Shown here one piece after another: positions 33,655-42,156 of a stretch of DNA of 64,000 nt. Position 1 is the stretch's first letter. The number at the start of each line of letters is the position of its first letter. The notes beneath the pieces are model-generated. The model had not been told where the DNA came from, did not search any database, and was given only the letters and a program-made list of their open reading frames with translations. Made by a program: the position numbers and the translations under genes. This DNA is from JBJHBP01 sp050485645. GTDB taxonomy: Bacteria > Pseudomonadota > Gammaproteobacteria > Steroidobacterales > Rariloculaceae. The stretch is from contig JBJHBT010000003.1 in NCBI GenBank assembly GCA_050485645.1, positions 1 through 64,000 of the forward strand. Reading direction: 5' to 3'.

Positions 33655-36600
33655 ATGTTGGCGATGGTCATCGATCATTTGTGGCAATCCACCCTGACTG
33701 TTCTGCTGGCGGCTGCATTGGTGGTACTGCTTCGCCGGTATGGTGCGCAGGTCCGCTACTGGGTGTGGTTTGCCGCGTCAATGAAGTTTCTGATCCCTTT
33801 CGGGCTGCTTGCTGCGATCGGCAGCCAGCTGCCGTGGCATCAGTCCGGTTCGGTTGCAGTGGAGCAGCGCTGGTTCGAGGTGGCAGGACGGCTGTTGCAA
33901 CCGATGACGCACACGGTTTCCACGCCACAACGCCTGTACGACCGCTTTGATGCGGACGGGTCTTCGCGCATCGTGGCGGTGCCGGAGACGTCGAATCGGG
34001 TTGATCCCGGCGGGCTTGATCTCGGCGATGATCCGGACGCCCGCAACGATGTATCTCCCGAGTTGCGACCGGATGAGGTGGCGCGCGAGGGGATGAGTGA
34101 GGCGGCTGCTCTCGCGTCCGAGTCGCGTAACGCAGCTGAGACTCCGGCGGTTGCCGGGGGTGGTGCGAGCGTTGCCGAGGGTGGTGCACGTCGTGAACCT
34201 GTGCAGCGGCCCGATACTGCGCAGTCGGCCGTTGAGCCATCCCCGGATGGCATCACGGCTGTTCGCCCCGGGCACGAACCCGGGAACACCGGGGTGGGCG
34301 CCGGCACCTACAGCCTGCTGGCGGCGCTGGTTGTTTTCAGCTGGGTTCTTGGCGCCGTACTGGTCGCATCGATCCGGATTCTGCAATGGATGCGGCTGCA
34401 CAGACTGGCCCACGACTCGCGGCCTCTCACAAGCGGCATGGAGCGTCACGGCCTCACCATCCTGGTGACTCCTCGTTCGACGGGCTCACCATCGCTGCAG
34501 CCAGGTGTATTCGGAGTCCGGAAACCCGTTCTGTTGATTCCGGAAGGCCTGTTCGATCGCCTGGCGCCAAAACAGGTCGATGCGATTCTTCGTCACGAGC
34601 GATTACACGTCATTCGCCGGGACAACCTGACCGCGCTGATGCATACGATGGTCGAGGTGGTGTTCTGGTTCCATCCACTGGTCTGGTGGATCGGCGGAAA
34701 ACTGGTGGATGAGCGAGAACGGGCCTGCGATGAAGCGGTCCTGGCTGCGGGAACCGAACCCGATACCTATTCCTCCGCCATCATCGACGTCTGCGAATTC
34801 TACCTGCCGTCGCCGGTGCGCTGGTCGGCCGGTGTCGGGGGTGGGTCGCTGGAAGGGCGGGTGCGGTCCATCAACGCGAATCGGGCACGACCTTCGCTCG
34901 GCATGCCATTGAAGAGCATGCTGGTTGCGATGCCGGTGATCGCACTGGCCGTGCCATTGGTGGCGGGCATGTTCAGCTACTCGGATGCGGTGGCGCAGCA
35001 GGGTGAGCAGGCGGTGTCGGTGGGCGATGAGTTGCCGCGTGAAAGTGGGCCGGAGCAATCAGGCGAAGGCGTCCGGGGTGGCGATGGTTTGACTGTCCTG
35101 ACAGGACCGTCCTGGACCACAGGTGTTCAGCCCGTCGATACCAGTGCATCGAATCTTGATCGCTTCGTCGGGTACTACTATGGATATCCCGACACGCATG
35201 CCGGCGAGTTTGCTCCGGTATTCGCGGTTCATCGTGATGGTGAGAACCTGGTGCTGGACTGGAGCGGTCACAGTGTCGTGTTCTACCCGAGCTTACCGCA
35301 TGCCAGTGGTGATACTGATCGGGAAATCACATCCTTTTTTACGGCTGACCCTGATGGGTTGCGGCGCACCCTGGGGACCACGACAGCACGTTTGTTCATT
35401 ATCGCGGATGAAGCGGGTGACATCTGGATCCAGACCCGGCCAACGGATCGGTCGGGGAGGCACCAACCGGATACGGGTGCTGAGATTCCGATGATTCCGG
35501 TGATTCCGGTTATGACAGCTGTTCCCGTAGACGCTTCGCTCGCGCAGATGCTGCTGGCCGACATCAACCGTCGGATCGTCGAGAATCGGCCGATGGTGGT
35601 TGGCCGCGAGGTGGTCGATGAGATCATCGAGCGCCTGGGACATGGCGATGAGACAGGTGACTCGCTGGCAGCCGAAGCCGTGCGCGCCATTCGCCGCGAT
35701 GTGGAAGCAGCCCGGCCCGGCACACTGGCCGCACGCGGAGAGCTGCGGGCAGTAGAGCTGGTCGATGTGATGCGTTCGGGCCGCGACATCTACGACGTTC
35801 GATTCGAGCATCTCGCGTTCAGGGTAGAAGTCGTTGCCGGAGTCGATGGTTCCGTCGAGGGCCTGCGGATCGATCCCGCGTGCCGCAGGCCTGCGACGCT
35901 GGGCGATACACGCCCGGGCTACTGTGCGTCGCCAATTCGTGTGGGGTTCCGGCGTGCGGCGCAGCGCCAGCTTCGGTACGCCGATGGCACGCTGCCTGAT
36001 GTCACTCTGCTACAGGCAGGGTTTATGCCAGGCATGAGCGGAGCTATGGAAGACATCGCAGATGCTGTATGGGGGCGCAACATGAATGCAACGGGCTGTG
36101 GCGCCTCGACCTGGGATCAGCGCATGCGGTCCGTGCTGAGTGGATCGCCCCGTGGTCACATGGTGCTCAGCGAGTTGGTGCGCTTCGCATACGACCTGAA
36201 AGCCTATGAGCTGATCTGGCCGGACGACCTGGCCGACCCGGGCATCCAATTGTCCGTGCCCGGCCACCCTTCGAGCTACCATGCGGGAGGTGACGACACA
36301 TTCGATCGCGAGCAATGCAGGGCATTCATCAGGGAATCGCTTGCGCACGAGATCGGTCTCAGAACCAGTATTCGCTCGGACACCCTCCCTGTGTGGCAAT
36401 TGACACCGATCGCTGAAGGGCCGCGACTCCGGGTCGCCAGCCCGGATCAACCACTGGTCGGATTCCAGCCCGCCGGGGTATACGGCCTGCCCTACAGGAT
36501 TGACGGACGGCGGGTCGACATGGGCAGCGTGGCCGGATTTCTGAGCATGCCGTCTGTTGGACCGGTGATCGATCGCACCGGACTCGCCGGCCGCTACGAC

Positions 36601-36867
36601 TTCTCCGTCACGTGGGCACCCGTCTCCGACGAAGTCGATGACCGGCAGGCGCAGCAGTTCGCCTCGTTCATCGCCGGGATGGAGGAGGATATAGGACTGA
36701 CTCTGGTTGCCGCGGAACAGACGCTGGAGCGGATCGTGGTGGAGAGCTTCCAGGAAGGTCTCATTGAGATCCCGGACGAGGTACGGCAGTCCGGGCAGTC
36801 CGCATTGACTTCATTGGCCCGACAACTCTCGGAGTTGCAGTTGCGCCAGGAGAGCGATGTGGACTGA
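33655..36867 (+). CDS. BlaR1-like M56 metallopeptidase sensor with TIGR03435-like C-terminus
   Basis: A 1070-residue membrane protein. Helices occur near residues 10-27, 40-58 and 222-245. The cytoplasmic zinc-protease core has HERLH (H314, E315, H318) within AILRHERLHVIRRDNL, then WFHPLVWWIGGKLVDERERACDEAVL. A further helix (about 422-442) leads to a large extracytoplasmic part of some 620 residues. Instead of a penicillin-binding domain, its last 250 residues resemble the TIGR03435 domain common in Acidobacteria: LRTSIRSDTLPVWQLTP, FLSMPSVGPVIDRTGLAGRYDFSVTW and a closing ERIVVESFQEGLIEIPDE. The middle (FVGYYYGYPDTHAGEFAPVF) is unassigned. It presumably cleaves the adjacent repressor on sensing an unknown ligand. 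Confidence 0.85.
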   Translation: MLAMVIDHLWQSTLTVLLAAALVVLLRRYGAQVRYWVWFAASMKFLIPFGLLAAIGSQLPWHQSGSVAVEQRWFEVAGRLLQPMTHTVSTPQRLYDRFDADGSSRIVAVPETSNRVDPGGLDLGDDPDARNDVSPELRPDEVAREGMSEAAALASESRNAAETPAVAGGGASVAEGGARREPVQRPDTAQSAVEPSPDGITAVRPGHEPGNTGVGAGTYSLLAALVVFSWVLGAVLVASIRILQWMRLHRLAHDSRPLTSGMERHGLTILVTPRSTGSPSLQPGVFGVRKPVLLIPEGLFDRLAPKQVDAILRHERLHVIRRDNLTALMHTMVEVVFWFHPLVWWIGGKLVDERERACDEAVLAAGTEPDTYSSAIIDVCEFYLPSPVRWSAGVGGGSLEGRVRSINANRARPSLGMPLKSMLVAMPVIALAVPLVAGMFSYSDAVAQQGEQAVSVGDELPRESGPEQSGEGVRGGDGLTVLTGPSWTTGVQPVDTSASNLDRFVGYYYGYPDTHAGEFAPVFAVHRDGENLVLDWSGHSVVFYPSLPHASGDTDREITSFFTADPDGLRRTLGTTTARLFIIADEAGDIWIQTRPTDRSGRHQPDTGAEIPMIPVIPVMTAVPVDASLAQMLLADINRRIVENRPMVVGREVVDEIIERLGHGDETGDSLAAEAVRAIRRDVEAARPGTLAARGELRAVELVDVMRSGRDIYDVRFEHLAFRVEVVAGVDGSVEGLRIDPACRRPATLGDTRPGYCASPIRVGFRRAAQRQLRYADGTLPDVTLLQAGFMPGMSGAMEDIADAVWGRNMNATGCGASTWDQRMRSVLSGSPRGHMVLSELVRFAYDLKAYELIWPDDLADPGIQLSVPGHPSSYHAGGDDTFDREQCRAFIRESLAHEIGLRTSIRSDTLPVWQLTPIAEGPRLRVASPDQPLVGFQPAGVYGLPYRIDGRRVDMGSVAGFLSMPSVGPVIDRTGLAGRYDFSVTWAPVSDEVDDRQAQQFASFIAGMEEDIGLTLVAAEQTLERIVVESFQEGLIEIPDEVRQSGQSALTSLARQLSELQLRQESDVD

Positions 36868-36956
36868 CGTCAACAGATCGGGGCGAACGGGCTGCACGTA
36901 GCCGCGCCGCGGCAATCAGAACCGCCACGCCCTGGCGCGACGAAGTTCGAACCGCT

Positions 36957-36989
36957 GGCGCGGCGCGGCGCGGCGCGGCGCGGCGCGGC
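36957..36989. repeat. GGCGC pentanucleotide tandem repeat
   Basis: Six tandem GGCGC units plus GGC lie in the 135-bp non-coding gap between the M56 gene and the DUF1854 gene. It is a simple-sequence tract that could vary in length. No gene is seen in this gap. Confidence 0.95.
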
Positions 36990-37002
36990 ACCGCACGGCA
37001 GC

Positions 37003-37503
37003 TCAGTCCACATACGCCCACAGCAGTCGCCGGCTTCTCGCATCCAGTTGCGAGGGCGCTGCAATATGGAACAGGTCCCCGGCCACGTCACGGATCAGCA
37101 GTCCGCCACCCGGCACCGGGCGCGGCCAGTCGTCGCGGCGTGTCTGAAAACGCCGTGGACCCTGGCGGGTGTCGACCGACCAGCAGCGGATTTCAGTTTC
37201 CTCGTCGATCTCATCGATAGCCTCGATCTCGAATACGAAGTCGGCTTCGACCAGCGCATCCTCGAGCAGCCCGCGCGAGTGTGCGTCAAGGGTGCCCGGG
37301 TCGGCGATCAGCGCGACCTCGTTGCGATGCTCATCGCGCAGCGAGATGAAGTGGCCAGGTGCGGACCATGGAAAGCAGCGGGTGACGCGTACAGGCAGTG
37401 CCGCACCGTCCAGCGTCATCCAGAGCTGCCCGTCCGCGCGCCGCTCGAGGCGTGGCGCGTCGGCTTCGGTCGCAACGATCGGATCCCGTCTTGCCTGATT
37501 CAT
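37003..37503 (-). CDS. DUF1854-family protein partnered with ABC transporter
   Basis: A 166-residue soluble protein. It shows the DUF1854 pattern: LERRADGQLWMTLDGAALPVRVTRCFPWSAPGHFISLRDEHRNEVALI, then RGLLEDALVEADFVFEIEAI, and the ending LFHIAAPSQLDARSRRLLWAYVD. Such proteins are always found next to an unusual ABC transporter, and public annotation names the pair cyanophycin-metabolism-associated (from memory). No cyanophycin synthetase or cyanophycinase is in this window, so the link is not confirmed here. The ATG at 37503 has AGGGAG upstream. It overlaps or abuts the transporter gene (stop at 37539) within a single operon. Confidence 0.82.
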   Translation of the reverse strand: MNQARRDPIVATEADAPRLERRADGQLWMTLDGAALPVRVTRCFPWSAPGHFISLRDEHRNEVALIADPGTLDAHSRGLLEDALVEADFVFEIEAIDEIDEETEIRCWSVDTRQGPRRFQTRRDDWPRPVPGGGLLIRDVAGDLFHIAAPSQLDARSRRLLWAYVD

Positions 37504-37538
37504 TTCATCACTCCCTGGCATTTTCGATACGCTCCATC

Positions 37539-39821
37539 TCAAACCCGTTGCACGAGTTCTCGCTGCATGTCGTAGAGGCGCCGATAGGTGCCCCGGGCGT
37601 CCGCGAGCAGCTCGCGATGGCTGCCCTGTTCGACGATCCGGCCGTCCCTGATCACGAGAATCCGGTCAGCGCGGCGCAGAGTCGACAGTCGATGCGCGAT
37701 CGCGATCACTGTACGCCCGGCGGTCAGCCGGTCGAGTGCTTCCTGTATGCGTCGCTCATTCTCCGTGTCGACGCTGCTGGTGGCCTCGTCGAGAATCAGC
37801 AGCTTCGGATCGCGCAGGATCGCACGCGCGATGGACACACGCTGGCGCTCGCCGCCCGATAGCGTGTGTCCGCGTTCGCCGACAATTGTGTCGTAGCCGT
37901 GATCCAGGCGGCATATGAAGTCATGCGCATTCGCCGCGACCGCGGCCGCCACGATGTCCGCCTCGCTGGCGTCTTCGACGCCGTAACAGATGTTCTCGGC
38001 CACGGTGCCGTGGAACAGATACGGGTCCTGCAATACCATGCCGAGCTGGCTGCGAAAGCTGCCGATATCGAGTTCACGCAGATCGACATCGTCGATCAGG
38101 ATGCGTCCGGAGGTGACGTCGAAGAATCGTGCGAGCAGGCTCACCAGCGTGCTCTTGCCGCCACCCGACGGTCCGACGATACCCACCGTTTCGCCCGGGC
38201 GCACTTCGAAGCTCACGCCGCGGATCACCTGACGCACGCCATCGTAGCCGAAAGATACATCTTCGAAGCGCACGTGGCCGTGCATCGGCTCAAGCTTCAC
38301 CGGCGCACTCACCTCGACGATGTCGGGTTCGGTGTCGAGTACCTCGAACACGCGATGTGCCGAACTGGTCGCCCGATTCGCGATTCGCGCCATCTGGCCG
38401 ACGATCTCGATCGGCGCGACGAACATCGTCATGTAGAGCAGAAATGCCACGAAGGTGCCGGCCGACAGTGCCACAGCATCCGGATGACCGAGCAGGCGCG
38501 GCAGTGCGAACACCCAGACCGTCACGGTCATGGTGTGGATCGTGAGCAGCAGCACCGGCCAGAACGACGTCCAGCGGCGGTGGATGCGCGTGAACTCCTC
38601 TGTCACCGCGAAGTTGCGCGTGTTGAAGCGCGCCGTTTCGTAGCGCCCCTGATGGAAGGCCTTCACAACGCGCATGCCGGGTATCGTGTCCGACAGCACG
38701 TCGGTTACGGCCGACCACTTTCGCCAGGCGCGCACGAACAGCGCGTTGAGCCGTTCGCCGTGCGCATAGATGGCCCAGAACAGCAGCGGCAACGGCAGCG
38801 TCATCACCAGCCCCAGGCGCCAGTCCAGCCAGATCAGAATTCCGCCCAGGCCAATCAGCACCAGCACCGCAAGCGACACGTCGATGATGCCGAGCGCCAG
38901 GAACTCCCAGAGCCTGTCCGTGTCGGCACTGACGCGGGTTATCAGGCCGCCGGTCTTCTTGCGCGAATAGAACGCCAGACTCAGCGACTGCAGGTGCTCA
39001 TACAGCTGCGTGCGCAGATCGCGCGCCACCAGCTCGCCAAGCACCGACATCACGCGCAGGCGTAACCAGCTGCAGGCTGCCTTCAGCAGGTGCACCAGTG
39101 CCAGCGCCACCACCGCGATCCACGCGATGCGGGCGCCGTCGGCAAGGCTCAGCCCGCCACCCTGTACTGGCTCGATCACGCCGTCGATCAGCCGTCCGGC
39201 GATGAAAGGCGGCGCGAGGCTGAACAGCGTGATGCCGGCCGCGGCGGTCATCCCGATCGCCAGCTGCCGGCTGTATGGCTTCAGGTAGCCAAGCAGCCGC
39301 CACAGCACGGCGATCTCGCGTCTGGCGATCAGCGCCTGCGCCTCGCGCACCGGTTTGGCGATGCCGTCGATGTACTCGACATCGGCATCACCGGCGTCGA
39401 CATCGCGGCCCAGCAGCGCTTCCTCGAGCACGAACGCGATGTTCTCAAGAGGTATTCGCTGGCGATGCGAGTAGCGCAGTACGGCCAGTGCCGGCTCGTC
39501 GGGTTCGGTCAGTAGTGTCAGCACGTTACAGGAAAGCCCCTGGCGCTTGCGCACGGCACGGATGCGCGTGCGATCGATCACGTCGATCCGCCAACCGCCG
39601 GCTTCCGGCGATGCGCGCGCGATGGTGATCTCGCGCGGCCCGAGGGTGACCCAGGTACGAGCCAGACGCATGCGCGCATCGAGGTCGGCGAGCGCGTAGA
39701 GCAGCACCGGCGCACCGGTGCGGGATTCGATCCGGCGGCGAAGATCTGCGGGGAGCCGCTCCGGCTGATCGGTATAGCGGCGGATGATTGCCTGGTCGGT
39801 CTGTTCTGGTGCGTGATTCAT
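37539..39821 (-). CDS. ABC exporter (half-transporter) of the DUF1854-associated type
   Basis: A 760-residue fused permease-ATPase. About 170 N-terminal residues precede the membrane domain and resemble a nucleotide- or effector-sensing extension (VLLYALADLDARMRLARTWVTLGPREI). Six membrane helices follow. The ATPase has Walker A GPSGGGKSTL, a Q-loop (GMVLQDPYLFHGTVAENI), signature LSGGERQRVSIARAIL, Walker B LLILDEATSSVD and H-loop AIAHRLSTL. The type is exporter-like, yet the substrate is unknown. Its ATG follows directly after the folded leader at 39822-39923, in which the 10 bases before the start are paired. It is co-transcribed with the DUF1854 gene. Confidence 0.88.
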   Translation of the reverse strand: MNHAPEQTDQAIIRRYTDQPERLPADLRRRIESRTGAPVLLYALADLDARMRLARTWVTLGPREITIARASPEAGGWRIDVIDRTRIRAVRKRQGLSCNVLTLLTEPDEPALAVLRYSHRQRIPLENIAFVLEEALLGRDVDAGDADVEYIDGIAKPVREAQALIARREIAVLWRLLGYLKPYSRQLAIGMTAAAGITLFSLAPPFIAGRLIDGVIEPVQGGGLSLADGARIAWIAVVALALVHLLKAACSWLRLRVMSVLGELVARDLRTQLYEHLQSLSLAFYSRKKTGGLITRVSADTDRLWEFLALGIIDVSLAVLVLIGLGGILIWLDWRLGLVMTLPLPLLFWAIYAHGERLNALFVRAWRKWSAVTDVLSDTIPGMRVVKAFHQGRYETARFNTRNFAVTEEFTRIHRRWTSFWPVLLLTIHTMTVTVWVFALPRLLGHPDAVALSAGTFVAFLLYMTMFVAPIEIVGQMARIANRATSSAHRVFEVLDTEPDIVEVSAPVKLEPMHGHVRFEDVSFGYDGVRQVIRGVSFEVRPGETVGIVGPSGGGKSTLVSLLARFFDVTSGRILIDDVDLRELDIGSFRSQLGMVLQDPYLFHGTVAENICYGVEDASEADIVAAAVAANAHDFICRLDHGYDTIVGERGHTLSGGERQRVSIARAILRDPKLLILDEATSSVDTENERRIQEALDRLTAGRTVIAIAHRLSTLRRADRILVIRDGRIVEQGSHRELLADARGTYRRLYDMQRELVQRV

Positions 39822-39923
39822 CAGCTTTCTCTGGTTGCTCGGGCCCTGGTACGCGAACAGGGGCCCGGAAACGAAAACGGCCTTCCGGTTGAGGTCCCTG
39901 GAAGGCCGTAGTCGAGAAAGCTG
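39822..39923 (-). promoter_or_regulatory. Folded leader sequestering the ABC transporter ribosome site
   Basis: On the minus strand CAGCTTTCTC (39923-39914) pairs perfectly with GAGAAAGCTG (39831-39822), which ends immediately before the transporter ATG and supplies its only purine-rich ribosome-binding sequence. Inside this helix are two hairpins. ACGGCCTTCC/GGAAGGCCGT is a perfect 10-bp stem at 39877-39909, followed by TTTTCGTTT-like sequence as in an attenuator. CGGGCCC/GGGCCCG lies at 39840-39867. The helix begins 8 nt after the stop of the upstream small ORF, so a ribosome pausing there could open it. The folding is read by eye. Confidence 0.6.
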
Positions 39924-39931
39924 CGGTGCTT

Positions 39932-40099
39932 CTAGGGCGCTCCACCTCCGGTGGCGAGCGGCTTGACGTGATTCGTCATGGCGTCAGTGCGCCGCCGGGG
40001 CTTTACCATCGCGGCAACGGTCGTTGCACGGCGGCGGGCCGAGGAGGTGCACGCGCGCATGGTCTGCACGCCGGAGTTGTGGAAGTTGTACTGGGTCAT
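39932..40099 (-). CDS. Small basic ORF, candidate leader peptide
   Basis: A 55-codon frame starting MTQYNFHNSGVQTM and ending KPLATGGGAP. It is basic, with two runs of three Arg codons (SARRRATT and KPRRRTDA). It sits between nth and the ABC gene, 35 nt or so after a promoter-like sequence and 8 nt before the folded leader. A weak GGATGAG precedes the ATG. Position, length and the Arg runs suggest a regulatory leader peptide, though a ribosomally made exported peptide served by the ABC transporter is an alternative. I recognise no homologue. Confidence 0.4.
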   Translation of the reverse strand: MTQYNFHNSGVQTMRACTSSARRRATTVAAMVKPRRRTDAMTNHVKPLATGGGAP

Positions 40100-40139
40100 A
40101 TTGTTCTCATCCGATCTGACGCCTGGATGGAGGCGCGAG

Positions 40140-40168
40140 ACTTTACTCCTGTCGGGATGGTTGGTCAA
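40140..40168 (-). promoter_or_regulatory. Sigma-70-like promoter for the small ORF and ABC operon
   Basis: On the minus strand TTGACC (40168-40163) and TAAAGT (40145-40140) are exactly 17 bp apart. They lie at the end of nth, 41 bp before the small ORF. The -35 box matches 5 of 6 and the -10 box 4 of 6 consensus bases. It would uncouple the ABC operon from nth. Confidence 0.5.
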
Positions 40169-40803
40169 CCGGCCGGCGTCTTCGCGCGATACTCACAGAG
40201 ATCGGCAATCGCGCACTCCGGGCAGCGCGGCTTGCGCGCCATGCACACGTAGCGCCCGTGCAGGATCAGCCAGTGGTGGGCATCGCGCTTGAATTCGTCC
40301 GGCGTGTGCTTCACCAGTGCATCCTCAACCTGGCGGGGTGTCTTGCCTGTTGCCAGACGGGTGCGGTTGGCAACGCGAAAGATATGCGTATCCACGGCAA
40401 TCGTCGGTTCACCGAACGCCGTGTTCAGCACCACGTTGGCGGTCTTGCGGCCGACGCCGGGCAGCGCTTCCAGCGCCTGGCGGTTGCGCGGCACCTGGCC
40501 GTCGTGTGCATCGATCAGGATCCGGCAGGTCTTGATGACGTTGGCAGCCTTGCTGTTGAACAGACCGATGGTCCTGATGTGTTCGCGCAGCCCCTGTTCG
40601 CCCAGTGCGAGCAGCTGTTCAGGCGTGTTCGCGACCGGGAACAGTTTCGCCGTGGCCTTGTTCACGCCCACATCGGTGGCTTGTGCCGACAGCATCACGG
40701 CGATCAGCAGCTCGAAGGGCGATGCGTAGTTCAGTTCAGTGGTAGGCGACGGATTCGCGGCGGCGAGGCGCTGATAGATCGCGCGACGCTTGTCGGCATT
40801 CAC
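40165..40803 (-). CDS. nth: Endonuclease III
   Basis: A 212-residue DNA glycosylase/AP lyase for oxidised pyrimidines. The helix-hairpin-helix LPGVGRKTANVVLNTAFGEP contains the catalytic Lys, and TIAVDTHIFRVANR supplies the catalytic Asp. The [4Fe-4S] cluster Cys pattern C-x6-C-x2-C-x5-C is at the C-terminus (CMARKPRCPECAIADLC). It ends the rsx operon, overlapping rsxE by 4 bp, an arrangement conserved in gammaproteobacteria. Confidence 0.97.
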   Translation of the reverse strand: MNADKRRAIYQRLAAANPSPTTELNYASPFELLIAVMLSAQATDVGVNKATAKLFPVANTPEQLLALGEQGLREHIRTIGLFNSKAANVIKTCRILIDAHDGQVPRNRQALEALPGVGRKTANVVLNTAFGEPTIAVDTHIFRVANRTRLATGKTPRQVEDALVKHTPDEFKRDAHHWLILHGRYVCMARKPRCPECAIADLCEYRAKTPAG

Positions 40804-41498
40804 GGACGGGCGACTCCTGCGCCAGCGTCGTCCGTCGCGGATGTGTCAGCGGATGATGGCGCATACGCCGGTTGTGGGCGATCATCTCTGGCGAGCAGAT
40901 TGCGAATCACGAGCAGCGCGGCGAGTCCGAAGAACGCACCGGGCGGCAGAATCGCGACCAGCATGCCATCGAACGGCAGGTTGATGGTCAGGTCGGCGCC
41001 GCCGGTGAGCATGGGCACGCCGCTCAGTATCGTGCCGTGACCAATCAGTTCGCGCAGGCAGCCGAGGACCACCAGCACGGCGGCGAAGCCGAGTCCGGTG
41101 GCAAGGCCGGATACGGCGGATGTCACGACACCGTTGCGGCTGGCGACGGTTTCGGCCTGCGCCAGGATTGCGCAGTTGGTAATGATCAGCGGGATGAACA
41201 GACCAAGCACGTTGTGCAGTTCGTTCAGAAATGCGTTGCTGAGCAGATCCACGCAGGTGACCAGCGATGCGATCACGAGCACGAACAGCGGTATGCGCAC
41301 CACCGGCGTCAGCGCGCCGCGAATCAGCGAGACCACGGTGTTGGTGCCGGAGACGACCAGTGTGGTCATCAGCCCCAGCGTCAGGCCGTTGACGGCCGTG
41401 GTGGTGACGGCAAGCAGAGGGCATAGTCCGAGCAGCTGGACCAGCGCGGCGTTTTGTGTCCAGAAGCCTGTGTAAGCCGTTGAGCGCAGGCTAGTCAC
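40800..41498 (-). CDS. rsxE: Electron transport complex subunit RsxE
   Basis: A 232-residue integral membrane subunit of the Rnf/Rsx complex, which moves electrons between NADH and ferredoxin-like carriers and, in gammaproteobacteria, keeps SoxR reduced. NAALVQLLGLCPLLAVTTTAVNGLTLGL and LGLFIPLIITNCAILAQAETVASRNGV are diagnostic of the RsxA/E pair. The GTG at 41498, with AGGA ten bases upstream, gives the usual N-terminal length; an ATG at 41510 is an alternative. Both overlap the end of rsxG. Confidence 0.95.
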   Translation of the reverse strand: MTSLRSTAYTGFWTQNAALVQLLGLCPLLAVTTTAVNGLTLGLMTTLVVSGTNTVVSLIRGALTPVVRIPLFVLVIASLVTCVDLLSNAFLNELHNVLGLFIPLIITNCAILAQAETVASRNGVVTSAVSGLATGLGFAAVLVVLGCLRELIGHGTILSGVPMLTGGADLTINLPFDGMLVAILPPGAFFGLAALLVIRNLLARDDRPQPAYAPSSADTSATDDAGAGVARP

Positions 41499-42156
41499 TT
41501 TCGAATGCATCCTGTTCGGCAAGCAGCGCCAGTCCCTGTGCGAAGATTGTGTCGCGATGTTGTTCGAAGTATAGCAGCGTGTTGTGCACTGCCCGGATCA
41601 CGGCCCTGGGGGTTACGGTGGCGCCGGTGAGTCCGTCGAATGCACCGCCGTCGCGGGCAACGGCCCAGTCGGCGCCGGCCGGGTTGGTGAGGCTGGTGGC
41701 TTCGAACTGTCGTATCCAGTCGGATTTCTCCGCCTCGATAGGATCACCAAGACCGGGTGTTTCACGATGCTCGAGTACGTGCACGCCACTGATCGTGCCG
41801 TCGGCAAGGATCCCGACCAGGAGATGGATCGGTGCGTTGTAGCCGTCGGGCGCCACGGAGTTGATGACCGCCGCGACCGCTTCGCCGTGCAGGATCGCGA
41901 CATAGACGTCGGTCGGTGAAGTCGTGCCGAGCCGTTCACGATCAACCACCTGGAGGCGCGTTGCCGACAGGTCGTTGTCGTGCAGTGCGGCCGGCAGCAC
42001 GGTGTGCAGATGGCGCTGCAGGCGCAGGCGCTGGTTCTCGGCGATGCGTTCGTGGCTGAGTTCATGGCTGGTGGTGACCAGCAGCGCCGCACCGGCGGCA
42101 ACCAGCCCGACCATCAGCAGCGTGTGCAACGGGCGAGGCCTTCCGGCATCAGTCAT
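41491..42156 (-). CDS. rsxG: Electron transport complex subunit RsxG
   Basis: A 221-residue single-pass protein with a covalently bound FMN. After the N-terminal helix (LLMVGLVAAGAALLVTTSHE), the periplasmic domain carries DGLTGATVTPRAVIRAV. Its SGAT-like motif (T-G-A-T-V-T) supplies the Thr that is flavinylated. YNAPIHLLVGILADGTISGVHVLEHRETPGLGD is also characteristic. An apbE flavinylation gene is not in the window. It overlaps rsxD by 8 bp. Confidence 0.95.
   Translation of the reverse strand: MTDAGRPRPLHTLLMVGLVAAGAALLVTTSHELSHERIAENQRLRLQRHLHTVLPAALHDNDLSATRLQVVDRERLGTTSPTDVYVAILHGEAVAAVINSVAPDGYNAPIHLLVGILADGTISGVHVLEHRETPGLGDPIEAEKSDWIRQFEATSLTNPAGADWAVARDGGAFDGLTGATVTPRAVIRAVHNTLLYFEQHRDTIFAQGLALLAEQDAFESD

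Noticed and set aside
33250..36867. Beta-lactam resistance locus
   Set aside because: The repressor/sensor pair is BlaI/BlaR-like, but there is no penicillin-binding sensor domain and no beta-lactamase gene.
36870..37091. Minus-strand frame across the GGCGC repeat
   Set aside because: Ala/Arg/Pro low complexity generated by the pentanucleotide repeat.
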